From Riemerella columbina DSM 16469 (GTDB lineage Bacteria > Bacteroidota > Bacteroidia > Flavobacteriales > Weeksellaceae): a DNA stretch of 32,665 bases. Position 1 is the first letter of the stretch. Every line of letters starts with the position of its first letter. Shown piece by piece: positions 13,647 through 20,710 of the stretch. The DNA lies in NCBI RefSeq assembly GCF_000374405.1, contig NZ_KB894230.1:1-32665 (forward strand), given 5' to 3'. Below the pieces are notes generated by a model, which had not been told where the DNA came from, searched no databases, and worked only from the letters and a program-made list of their open reading frames with translations. The position numbers and the translations under genes are program-made.

Positions 13647-14144
13647 ATGAAAAAATTACTACTATTATTTATTATGATAGTTTCTTTTGGTAGTTGTGGC
13701 AGAACCGAGACCGTTTCGGAAGAAAATTATTATGATATTTACAAAGACAACAAAGGAGGTGTCTTTGTGGGAAGTTATTTTGGTAAAAAACTTAAAACTG
13801 GGGAAATTGTCGAAGAGAGATTAAATAATTCCCAAATACATATTTGGGAAGCAACAGACAAGGACTTTGATGTAAATAAAAGCGGACTTGATATAATTTC
13901 GGGCTATCTGTATGATAGAAAAAGTGAAAAAAGTTACAAACCTGTAATTTCTACGATTAACAAGGCAAGTTTTTTTGAAACTTTAAAAGAGGGTAGATAT
14001 TTTCTGTATATTAACACAGGTAAAAATGGTTATGGATTGCCTAATTTCGCTTACACTTACACCTATTTTACTATAACAAAATCGAAAGATACCGAACTTA
14101 AAAAAATCTTTATAAATTCGGATGTTAAATATCAACCTTGGTAA
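13647..14144 (+). CDS. Lipoprotein (moron-type, unknown function)
   Basis: 165 residues. Signal peptide type II: two lysines, hydrophobic stretch LLLLFIMIVS, lipobox FGSC with lipidated Cys17. The mature part is polar and beta-rich, with aromatic strands near the end (FAYTYTYFTITKSKD). It sits alone between two intrinsic terminators and has its own promoter, the arrangement of a moron expressed from the prophage. Phage lipoproteins in this setting often block superinfection at the cell surface, but nothing in the sequence proves that; a host-fitness role is equally possible. Confidence 0.65.
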   Translation: MKKLLLLFIMIVSFGSCGRTETVSEENYYDIYKDNKGGVFVGSYFGKKLKTGEIVEERLNNSQIHIWEATDKDFDVNKSGLDIISGYLYDRKSEKSYKPVISTINKASFFETLKEGRYFLYINTGKNGYGLPNFAYTYTYFTITKSKDTELKKIFINSDVKYQPW

Positions 14145-14168
14145 CATAGGAAAGCCTTTACTATAATA

Positions 14169-14201
14169 AAAACCCCGACTTGCATCATAAGTCGGGGTTT
14201 T
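14169..14201. terminator. Bidirectional intrinsic terminator
   Basis: AAAACCCCGACTT (14169-14181), 7-nt loop, AAGTCGGGGTTTT (14189-14201): a 13-bp perfect stem. A and T runs on both sides allow termination of the lipoprotein transcript (plus) and of the packaging operon transcript reading leftwards through the 112-aa gene (minus). Confidence 0.88.
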
Positions 14202-14210
14202 GTATTTTTG
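14179..14210 (+). promoter_or_regulatory. Promoter embedded in terminator, possibly leaderless
   Basis: -33-like CTTG (14179-14182), 20-nt spacing, -7 TATTTTTG (14203-14210). With a start 4-6 nt after the -7 box the transcript would begin at or next to ATG 14216, so translation would be leaderless or nearly so. Confidence 0.45.
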
Positions 14211-14215
14211 CGGAT

Positions 14216-14554
14216 ATGAGAGGTTTAACAGCAAATAAGGGGCGAAATATAGAGCTTATCCGCTATCGCAATGAAAAGTTAGCGGCTCGGTTCTATTATT
14301 ACTCCTATATTTTAGGCTTAAAATTCTCTCGTTGTCTGGAACACTTAATTCCCGAGTTTGACCTTTCCGAAAGCCGTATTTGCGACCTTATTTCGGAACA
14401 TACGGAATACATTAGTCGCTTAGAATTACAAAATATTAGTATCTCGGAATTAAAACAAACTTATCCGTTTATGGTTTGGACGCCTCCTGCTTCCACCCGC
14501 AAGAATAACGCAAGGCAACTATCTTTAGACCTTTTCTCAAGTTTTGCTCCGTAA
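14216..14554 (+). CDS. Unknown small protein converging on the packaging operon
   Basis: 112 residues from ATG 14216; an upstream in-frame ATG at 14180 lies inside the terminator and is not favoured. Basic, helical: RGLTANKGRNIELIRYRNEK, then AARFYYYSYILGLKFSRCLE and FDLSESRICDLISEHTEYIS, which has the look of a helix-turn-helix (L-S-E-S-R-I-C-D-L-I). I recall similar unnamed proteins in Bacteroidota phages but no function. Its last 86 bp overlap the 3' end of the leftward tail-terminator gene, and no terminator separates the two. Confidence 0.55.
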   Translation: MRGLTANKGRNIELIRYRNEKLAARFYYYSYILGLKFSRCLEHLIPEFDLSESRICDLISEHTEYISRLELQNISISELKQTYPFMVWTPPASTRKNNARQLSLDLFSSFAP

Positions 14555-14900
14555 CACTTTGCAAATTAAAAGTGCTAAAATGGTCGTCTTCGTAGCCTTG
14601 TAATTTATTGTAAATTTTATCCGACAAATCTAAATAAGCGAGTGCCTGTTCTCGTCTATTATCTTCGGTTAGCGAACTGGTATCGCCCGCCTCTACAACC
14701 AGCGTTAGCGTAAAATCGGCGTTTATTTGTTGGAAAATATCTTGGAAAGTATCGGTGCTGGATATGTTAATACCAACCAAAACGGCAGGATATGCCAAAG
14801 GTGGTTTTTCTTCCATTATTTGTCCGAAGTTTAGGTCTATGTATTTGATTTCTGAAATTTCTTTTAGTAGTTCAAATAGTTTGTTATAAAGTCGTTTCAT
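14469..14900 (-). CDS. Tail terminator/completion-like protein
   Basis: 143 residues, last gene of the leftward packaging operon. Patterns typical of small tail-completion proteins: an N-terminal helix KRLYNKLFELLKEISEIKYI, the strand PPLAYPAVLVGINI, then FTLTLVVEAGD and helical ALAYLDLSDKIYNKLQGYED, and a final VALRYSCGWKQE strand. It overlaps the gpG-like gene by ATGA and sits where Mu-like phages keep gp37-type genes. The assignment is by pattern and position. Confidence 0.5.
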   Translation of the reverse strand: MKRLYNKLFELLKEISEIKYIDLNFGQIMEEKPPLAYPAVLVGINISSTDTFQDIFQQINADFTLTLVVEAGDTSSLTEDNRREQALAYLDLSDKIYNKLQGYEDDHFSTFNLQSVTEQNLRKGLKIVALRYSCGWKQEASKP

Positions 14901-15418
14901 TGTTTGAATATTTTTTGAAGTTCTATGTTTACGATATTTTTAATTCTCTGCCTTAGCTCTGCCGAGCTTTCCTCGTCGCCAATAAACTGGCGTTTAGGAA
15001 TGTTTTGATAAATGGTTCGGGTATGTCCTTTTACAGCGATAGGCTCGCCTTTCTTTCCACGACGCAAAAAAGGATTTACTTTTTGCTCTACCACTCCCGA
15101 AAACCCCTCGTTATGCACTTTCGCATAGGGAACATCCGCCCCGCCTGCGACCACGGTTACTCTATCTTTTTCCACTCTACTAACCCGAATACTCCGCCTT
15201 AATTTAGCAGTTTTAACGAGTAACGCCCGTCCCTCTTCGTCCCGTTTTCCCCACTTAGTTGGGTTTTTTCGTTTTTTCCACGCCTCGCCATTGTAGGCTT
15301 GTCGGTCGAAATTATCCTGTGCAAAATGCACGACTTCTTCGCCGATAATAGGCGGTAGTTCCCGCATAGTTTGTGCTAATCTGCCTTGCAATTGTTTAAA
15401 TAATTCTTCTGCGGTCAT
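14897..15418 (-). CDS. Phage virion morphogenesis protein (gpG/gp31-like)
   Basis: 173 residues. The family pattern is clear: an N-terminal helix with MRELPPIIGEEVVHFAQDNF, then AYNGEAWKKRKNPTKWGKRD, LVKTAKLRRSIRVSRVEKDR, VAGGADVPYAKVHNEGFSGV and the ending IPKRQFIGDEESSAELRQRI. The last motif (P-x-R-x-F-I/L-G) is characteristic. Family members take part in joining or completing head and tail. The gene starts 105 nt downstream of the MuF stop, across the hairpin-rich intergenic segment. Confidence 0.85.
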   Translation of the reverse strand: MTAEELFKQLQGRLAQTMRELPPIIGEEVVHFAQDNFDRQAYNGEAWKKRKNPTKWGKRDEEGRALLVKTAKLRRSIRVSRVEKDRVTVVAGGADVPYAKVHNEGFSGVVEQKVNPFLRRGKKGEPIAVKGHTRTIYQNIPKRQFIGDEESSAELRQRIKNIVNIELQKIFKQ

Positions 15419-15459
15419 TTTTTTTAAATAGGTTTTAAAATAGTTTTAAATATTTTTTG

Positions 15460-15552
15460 TATATTTGCGGTGTCGGGGCGTAAAACCTCTGACACACCTT
15501 TTATAAGGTCACCGCCCATAATTTTATTTTTTAGAATTATGGGCGGTCTTTT
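15460..15552 (+). ncRNA. Putative small RNA with three hairpins, antisense to the packaging operon
   Basis: Plus-strand -7 box TATATTTG (15460-15467), with no good -33 box, is followed by three hairpins in about 80 nt: GTGTC(15471-15475)...GACAC(15491-15495) with inner GGGG/CCTC pairing; ACCTT-TTAT-AAGGT (15496-15509); and ACCGCCCATAATT (15511-15523) / AATTATGGGCGGT (15535-15547), a perfect 13-bp stem followed by a T tract on the plus strand only. The last arm overlaps the final codons of the minus-strand MuF gene. Read on the minus strand, the same block would be a structured spacer between MuF and gpG cistrons. No open frame is present. Confidence 0.45.
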
Positions 15553-16810
15553 TATACCTATAAATCACATTACCCTCTTTTGAAATAACTACAACTTCTT
15601 CCGCTAAAAAATTAAAGTCTTCCCTATTGTCTAATTCTTTGAGTTGTTTTATTAGTCTTTCCAAATGGACTTTATGGTTTAATTTAATAGCGACTTTATT
15701 TGCCTGTTCTTGTCCGTGCTTAATCATTGCACCTATTTTGCCTATTTTAAATTTCCCCTCGTAACTTTCCATTTCCCAAAAATCATTATTCATTTTAAAA
15801 TCTGGAACTTTACCATAGCGAGGTACGCCCTCAAAGTGAAAATCATACGCCCAATGTTCGGGCTTTATTTCGGGTAAAACTTTAACCTTAACTCCTAAAT
15901 AATCTTTTAGAGCTTTAGAAGTAATAATCCTATTTTCATACTCACGCTCAACCCGTGTGCGTTCTGTTTCGGAAGTTGTATATTTTTTTGCTAAAGTAGA
16001 AATTTCCACACCGTCTATTTCTATGTATCGCAAATCATTTGTTATCAATTTTGGTGTATTTGCAATGTATCTATTTTCCTGCGTAAAAATCTCGCCCGTA
16101 ACCCCCACATTGTTTAAAAATGCCGTCGGAATATCAATGTACGGAAGTAAATTTTGAGGCGTTGGCTCTGCATTTCTTAACTTAATTACATCGGTTCGGC
16201 AGTTAAAATGGTTAGGCGGGAAATATCGCAATAAGAAAGGGTCGTCCACGCTAACTATTACACCGCTTAGAGGTGTACATATTTCGGAAGTGTGGTCGTC
16301 CATGGTTACGGCAAATTTGACAAACGGAAAAATATGTTTATCCCGCTGTATTTCCTGCCATTTACGGCTCATCATCGCCCCTGCAACAATCGTGTCGTAT
16401 TCTGTTTTTAGATAACGGTTGGACATACCAACCACACGCATAGCCTCTCGCTTAAATTCGTGCCATGGGCGGATACTTCCGTCGGGACGAAGAAGCAAAT
16501 TATTAAGACGAATACAATCGTTATAATTTTTTGCAACCGAGAATTTCCAAACATTCTGCTTTAGTGCCTCTCGGGCGATAAAATCGGGCGTGTCGTACTC
16601 TACACCTTTAAAAATGTAACCCTTATCTACTGCGGTCGATAGTTCTTTTCCCGTCTTCTTTACTATCGCCGTAGAAAAGCCGTCTTTCGGTGTACTTTTG
16701 TCTTTATAGATGCCTCTAATCGTATCAATCCAATCTTTAGCGAGTAAATCTGCCCAATCGGGCTGGTCGCTATTATGCGACAAATGCACACAGCAATTAT
16801 GGTATTCCAA
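15524..16810 (-). CDS. MuF (gpF-like) minor head protein with C-terminal nuclease-like domain
   Basis: 428 residues if started at TTG 16808-16810, but the frame is open upstream to 16888 with convincing sequence (SVDFFLYEELDWKALELEYH) and no ATG or GTG, so it probably begins as a -1 frameshift fusion with the portal. The MuF domain is at about 90-212; hallmark DDHTSEICTPLSG (171-183) and PPNHFNCRTDVIKL (198-211). Residues ~300-420 form an extra domain: KPEHWAYDFHFEGVPRYGKV, PDFKMNNDFWEMESYEGKFK, a helix IGAMIKHGQEQANKVAIKLN and a final VVVISKEGNVIYRYKK. This resembles the PD-(D/E)xK tRNase-type toxin domains found at CdiA and MuF C-termini, with D337 and E346, but E348 stands where Lys is expected. 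The minor head role is secure; toxin activity is inferred. Confidence 0.85.
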   Translation of the reverse strand: MEYHNCCVHLSHNSDQPDWADLLAKDWIDTIRGIYKDKSTPKDGFSTAIVKKTGKELSTAVDKGYIFKGVEYDTPDFIAREALKQNVWKFSVAKNYNDCIRLNNLLLRPDGSIRPWHEFKREAMRVVGMSNRYLKTEYDTIVAGAMMSRKWQEIQRDKHIFPFVKFAVTMDDHTSEICTPLSGVIVSVDDPFLLRYFPPNHFNCRTDVIKLRNAEPTPQNLLPYIDIPTAFLNNVGVTGEIFTQENRYIANTPKLITNDLRYIEIDGVEISTLAKKYTTSETERTRVEREYENRIITSKALKDYLGVKVKVLPEIKPEHWAYDFHFEGVPRYGKVPDFKMNNDFWEMESYEGKFKIGKIGAMIKHGQEQANKVAIKLNHKVHLERLIKQLKELDNREDFNFLAEEVVVISKEGNVIYRYKKTAHNSKK

Positions 16811-16830
16811 CTCTAACGCTTTCCAGTCCA

Positions 16831-16876
16831 GCTCCTCGTATAGGAAAAAATCTACCGAGGAGCGTCCCCGAAAAAA
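16831..16876 (-). promoter_or_regulatory. -1 programmed ribosomal frameshift signal at portal/MuF junction
   Basis: On the minus strand: slippery heptamer T-TTT-TTC (16876-16870) in the portal frame (Phe421-Phe422 codons), a 6-nt spacer GGGGAC (16869-16864), then a perfect 8-bp stem GCTCCTCG (16863-16856) / CGAGGAGC (16838-16831) whose loop contains the portal TAG stop (16854-16852). MuF is in the -1 frame relative to the portal and is open from 16888, so a slip here continues straight into MuF. Slippery sequence, spacing and stem all match the classical -1 frameshift layout. Confidence 0.8.
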
Positions 16877-18135
16877 TCTTTTATCTTGTTAAATAGGGAT
16901 AATTCTTTAGCCTTTATCTTTTGTTTTTTAGGCGTTTTCTTTGGTTGTTGGTTTTCGTTTTCCTCTTTGGTTTCTTCTGTTTCCTCGCTTTCTTCGTCCT
17001 CTTCGGTCTCGGGTTCTTTATTTTCGGTTTGTGCTTTTTTACCTCTCGGCAATCCAAACTCTTCGTAAAAGTAGTCATCGTCCACGCCGTCGGTTGTAAG
17101 GTTATGCACACGCTCGGCAATTGCCATTTTTTCCTTTGCCGTCATCTCTCTTTTTTCCTCGATGAAATTGAAGAAACCGCCCGCCACGGGATAACCTCGT
17201 TTTTCAAGTCTTGGCTTCAACTCTTGGTTTAGAAAGCGACGCACAAAGATTTTATCTGCTTTTTGCAAATCATTTTCGGTGTCGCCGTGGACTTTTGCTT
17301 GGGCTAACGAAGTCCCGTCCGTAGTGGTCATGGTTTGACCTTGAGTAGAAATTAATAGTTGTTTGTCACAAAAATTTAAGAAATCGCCATGTACCGCCCC
17401 GTTAGATTGATTAGTGTTAATCGTATCAACTTCGGAATTTTTAGACATTGTCATACTACCTGCAGCTCCTCTTTTTTGAAACGCCTCTTCCATTTCCCTT
17501 TGACCATTCTCATCATCAGGATCGTATTTCCCAATTAATTGAGGGATAGCGAAAAATTCACAAAATTGAGCGTAATCTGCCCCGCCGTTTCGTTTAAAAA
17601 TGGCATAGGGTGCGGTACGAGCAAAAATCCCTAAATCTTTATCGTTCCCGACATTCAAGATAAAATCGTCGTTTTCGTATGGAAATCCCTCATCGCTCGA
17701 AGTGTCTTTTAGGATTTTCTTATTTAAAGTATCTAAATGCCTGCGGTCGATGCTGTGTATTTTAAAGCCGTCTGAAAAATCCAACTCAATAACCGATTTT
17801 CCGTAAAATTTAGATAACAAAATTTCTCGCAAAAGATTTTCAAATTCGGGGGTGTCCATAAAATCCCACATTTCCTCGACTTCTTTTCCGTCTTTTTGAA
17901 ATGTTAAATTAGCGTTTGTAATGGCTCGCACTCGCTTATCCATTGCCTCATAAAGCACGCCGTCCATTAGTAAATTATTGTATAGTTCGACCAGCCTTTG
18001 TCTTTTTCCTCTATATGCCTGCGATATTGCAGAAATCCAGTTTTGTATATCCAGAGGGCTGTGTCGTTCGGGTTTTACAACCAGCACTTGGCTAATTTTT
18101 AGCGTTTGTTTTTGGTTATTCGTTTTTTTCTTCAT
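16852..18135 (-). CDS. Portal protein (DUF935, Mu gp29-like)
   Basis: 427 residues. The DUF935 pattern is clear: DIQNWISAISQAYRGKRQRL, LYNNLLMDGVLYEAMDKRVR, a region with KFYGKSVIELDF and PYAIFKRNGGADYAQFCEFF, then AIPQLIGKYDPDDENGQREM and HGDTENDLQKADKIFVRRFL. It forms the dodecameric DNA channel at the head vertex that docks terminase and later the tail. The C-terminal ~55 residues are low-complexity acidic and lysine-rich (EEDEESEETEETKEE). It ends DFFGDAPR* on the frameshift signal. It starts 1 nt after the gp36-like stop, so the operon is tightly coupled. Confidence 0.9.
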   Translation of the reverse strand: MKKKTNNQKQTLKISQVLVVKPERHSPLDIQNWISAISQAYRGKRQRLVELYNNLLMDGVLYEAMDKRVRAITNANLTFQKDGKEVEEMWDFMDTPEFENLLREILLSKFYGKSVIELDFSDGFKIHSIDRRHLDTLNKKILKDTSSDEGFPYENDDFILNVGNDKDLGIFARTAPYAIFKRNGGADYAQFCEFFAIPQLIGKYDPDDENGQREMEEAFQKRGAAGSMTMSKNSEVDTINTNQSNGAVHGDFLNFCDKQLLISTQGQTMTTTDGTSLAQAKVHGDTENDLQKADKIFVRRFLNQELKPRLEKRGYPVAGGFFNFIEEKREMTAKEKMAIAERVHNLTTDGVDDDYFYEEFGLPRGKKAQTENKEPETEEDEESEETEETKEENENQQPKKTPKKQKIKAKELSLFNKIKDFFGDAPR

Positions 18136-18136
18136 C

Positions 18137-18547
18137 TTAATAGTGGTTTTGTCGTGGTGGGTTCGAGTGATAACTAAATGATTTTACCTTGTCTTCGGTT
18201 TCTTCCAGCTTTGGCAAGTTGGCGGGCATACCTTTATAGACCGCCGTTAGCCAATTAACTGCTTGTTCATAGCGGAATTTTTTATCGTTGTAGTCGATAT
18301 CGGGATTTGATAGCCCGATGAGTTCCCAAACAGCGATGTCCTTTATTACTTTAACCAATAGCGGACTGCGGTCATTTCCCGTTTTAGCGAAAATCTCGCT
18401 TACATTATAGTCTTTCATTAGTTTGGTTGTAGCGAACTCTACCGCCATATCTATACACGCTAAAGCAATAGTTTCGTCGTCGTGGATAATTGCTTTTAAT
18501 TTTGCCTCGTGGCAATGCGTTTTTAATTCTTCGATTTCTATGTACAT
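18137..18547 (-). CDS. gp36-like head protein (DUF1320-like)
   Basis: 136 residues. IEELKTHCHEAKLKAIIHDD, then ALACIDMAVEFATTKLMKDY, RSPLLVKVIKDIAVWELIGL and YEQAVNWLTAVYKGM follow the helical pattern of the DUF1320/gp36 family, which acts at the head-tail interface of Mu-like phages as a head-completion or adaptor protein. It lies between terminase and portal, 11 nt after the terminase stop and 1 nt before the portal start on the minus strand. Confidence 0.75.
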   Translation of the reverse strand: MYIEIEELKTHCHEAKLKAIIHDDETIALACIDMAVEFATTKLMKDYNVSEIFAKTGNDRSPLLVKVIKDIAVWELIGLSNPDIDYNDKKFRYEQAVNWLTAVYKGMPANLPKLEETEDKVKSFSYHSNPPRQNHY

Positions 18548-18558
18548 AGTTTTAAATT

Positions 18559-20073
18559 TTAGTATCGTTTTTTATTACTTGGTTTCCCATACGCTTTCGG
18601 TTTGTGGTCGCCTTGTATGTTTTTATGGTTAATTATCCACACTGCACCCTCGCAGGCATCGGGGGCGTCGTCGTGAGCCCTACTTTTTGGCGACAACGCT
18701 AAAAATTGAAAGTCGGCTTCTTTCATATCTGCCCGTCCTTTCAATTCTTCGTTAAAAATTAACTTCCCATTTCGGTTGAGTGGTTCGAGATTGCTTTCAA
18801 TTCTAAAAAACTTATCGCCTTTTGACCTTTCATCTGCCTTTAGTGGCAAAGTGATATTGTAGCGTTTGTTTGCTTTTTTTATTTCTCTCTTTAAAGTGTC
18901 GTCTATCCAAGGATATTCGATATAATAGTATATTGATACTCCCGAATTATTATATTTCTTATTGGTCTCATAGAGGTTCTCCAGCATTTTTGCCGTTGTG
19001 GTTTTTTGACAAAACATATCTATAATATGATACTCGTCTTTGTATTTTCCAACTAAAGCCGTTGCTTTATAGTCCCCGTTTTTCTTATAGGACGGGTCGG
19101 TATAGGAAACAAGAAATTTATATTTTTTAAGCGGTTGAATTTTGCCATAGACCAACTCCTTAAACACTTTCCCGAGCGTAATTGGATTATTAAAATATTC
19201 CCCTTGTACCGCTTTTGTTGAAATCTTAGACAATGTTCGGTCAATAAATTGTTCTTTGTTTTTTGCCAACCAAGTGGATTTGCCGTTTTTATCTCTAATA
19301 TTTATAATGTCCGTATGGTCTGCCATTTCTATGGCTTTTTTTATACAGCAATATTCTGCGATAATGTTTCCGTTAAACAACACCGTTAGCGGTTCGGAAA
19401 CCGAGCGAGTGGCATATAACGCTTTTTCAAACCAATCCCATTTTTTATCTACAATATCGGGGTTTCGGCAATCTTCGTCCGTGTCGAAGTCGTCCACAAT
19501 AATAGCATCGGGGCGTACATCTTCGTTTCTCGCACCACGGGGAGCATTCCCCGCACCGACAGCGATAAACATCGCCCCCTTTTTAATCGTAAATTGGTCT
19601 TCTTTCCAATGCCCGTGGTTTTGTTGTATGCCGTAATCGTGAATGATACGGCTGTTTTTTTCAAAGGCACTTTTAAAGGGCGTTAAAAGTTTAATTGCAG
19701 AAGCGTTTGTTGCCGATGCAATAATGATAAACTTCTTTTTACCTGTAAGGGCTAAATAGGTAAACTCCATCATTGCCCTTGCTGATTTTGCCAACTCACG
19801 AGACCACGCCCGTACTTCGTACCATTCCATATTTTCCGTTAGCCTCTTGGTGCTGGCTTTGTGAAACTCGGCGGGTTCGCATTTATAGTATTTATGAAAA
19901 TAGTATTTAAACCATTCCTCTGGGTTGGCTTCCAAGCGTTTTTTTCGTTTTTCGATGTCCGAGGCGGTTTCGGATAAATCCACGCTTGCTTCTTGGCGTA
20001 TGTTGGTGTAATATTGTTCCCAAAACTCTAACGCCTTTCGGTCTTCGGGGGTTAATCTTTTGGTTATTAGCAT
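18559..20073 (-). CDS. Terminase large subunit (Mu gp28-like)
   Basis: 504 residues. The ATPase half has a Walker A-like segment at about 90-99 (WSRELAKSAR), the KKKFIIIASATNASAIKLLT strand and motif, and Walker B PDAIIVDDFDTDED (about 188-201). The nuclease half has VSYTDPSYKKNGDYKA (Asp326), YYYIEYPWIDDTLK and SRAHDDAPDACEGAVW (Asp468/469), the three acidic clusters of terminase RNase-H-like nucleases. It drives ATP-dependent packaging and cuts DNA. The small terminase gene is 4 nt upstream in transcription. Confidence 0.92.
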   Translation of the reverse strand: MLITKRLTPEDRKALEFWEQYYTNIRQEASVDLSETASDIEKRKKRLEANPEEWFKYYFHKYYKCEPAEFHKASTKRLTENMEWYEVRAWSRELAKSARAMMEFTYLALTGKKKFIIIASATNASAIKLLTPFKSAFEKNSRIIHDYGIQQNHGHWKEDQFTIKKGAMFIAVGAGNAPRGARNEDVRPDAIIVDDFDTDEDCRNPDIVDKKWDWFEKALYATRSVSEPLTVLFNGNIIAEYCCIKKAIEMADHTDIINIRDKNGKSTWLAKNKEQFIDRTLSKISTKAVQGEYFNNPITLGKVFKELVYGKIQPLKKYKFLVSYTDPSYKKNGDYKATALVGKYKDEYHIIDMFCQKTTTAKMLENLYETNKKYNNSGVSIYYYIEYPWIDDTLKREIKKANKRYNITLPLKADERSKGDKFFRIESNLEPLNRNGKLIFNEELKGRADMKEADFQFLALSPKSRAHDDAPDACEGAVWIINHKNIQGDHKPKAYGKPSNKKRY

Positions 20074-20077
20074 AGCC

Positions 20078-20542
20078 TTAGAGTTTTGATTTAATAAATG
20101 TATCGGTGTAATCTGCTAATAATTGAGCGTCTTCGAGATTTTCGGTTCGTACAAAATCCAAGAACTGGGTTAGAGCATTGATAATCTCGGGCAAAAGTGC
20201 CTTTGTTTCCAAGTCTTTAATATTCTTAATGAGTTGGTTTCGGATTTGTGCCGTTTTGAAGTCCGCAAAACGAACGCCCTCGTCTTTGCTTTGTATAAAG
20301 GCGTTTAACTCGGCTAATTCGTCTTGCATTTGAATTAGTTGCTCTTGTCTTGTTAGTAAGATATTCCGCTTTAAGCCCTCCCATTTTTCCGCTTTTACCC
20401 ATTCGGATAATGTATTAGCAGATACACCTACACGCTCCGCAAGGTCTTTTATTGTGATGTTTTTTTCTTGTAGAAAAATGATTTTTGCGTACTCCTTTTT
20501 TTGCTCTTTTTCTTTGTTTGAGAGCCTACCTTTCTTTGCCAT
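20078..20542 (-). CDS. Terminase small subunit-like HTH protein
   Basis: 154 residues. A basic N-terminus (AKKGRLSNKEKEQKKEYAKI) is followed by a helix-turn-helix, ITIKDLAERVGVSANTLSEW (about 33-52), then VKAEKWEGLKR, the usual W-x-K motif of terminase small subunits, and a long helical oligomerisation part. First gene of the leftward packaging operon and directly upstream of the large subunit. It would recognise packaging-start DNA. Its start faces a 147-nt divergent control region. Confidence 0.75.
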   Translation of the reverse strand: MAKKGRLSNKEKEQKKEYAKIIFLQEKNITIKDLAERVGVSANTLSEWVKAEKWEGLKRNILLTRQEQLIQMQDELAELNAFIQSKDEGVRFADFKTAQIRNQLIKNIKDLETKALLPEIINALTQFLDFVRTENLEDAQLLADYTDTFIKSKL

Positions 20543-20567
20543 ACTTATTAGTTTTGTGGCAAAATTC

Positions 20568-20652
20568 CCCTATTAAATAGGGTTTTGAAAGTTTAGGTTT
20601 TATGATACCCTAATTTTTAGGGTATGATACCCAGAATTTAACAGTATCATAA
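20568..20652. promoter_or_regulatory. Divergent late control region with nested inverted repeats
   Basis: Three inverted repeats lie between the divergent late operons: CCCTATT-A-AATAGGG (20568-20582); ATACCCTAA-ttt-TTAGGGTAT (20605-20625); and TTATGATAC (20600-20608) with GTATCATAA (20644-20652). TATGATACCC also occurs twice as a direct repeat. No perfect TAnnTTTG box is found on either strand here (near misses AACTTTG on plus, GAATTTTG on minus), which would suit activator-dependent late promoters. Confidence 0.6.
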
Positions 20653-20710
20653 ATTGCCAACTTTTTAGAGCCTAAATCTTACCCCAACTTTGCCCCAGCG
20701 AAACGGAAAA

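Noticed and set aside
16914-17232. Basic/hydrophobic open frames in other frames of the portal 3' end
   Set aside because: They arise from the low-complexity acidic tail of the portal read in other frames or strands.
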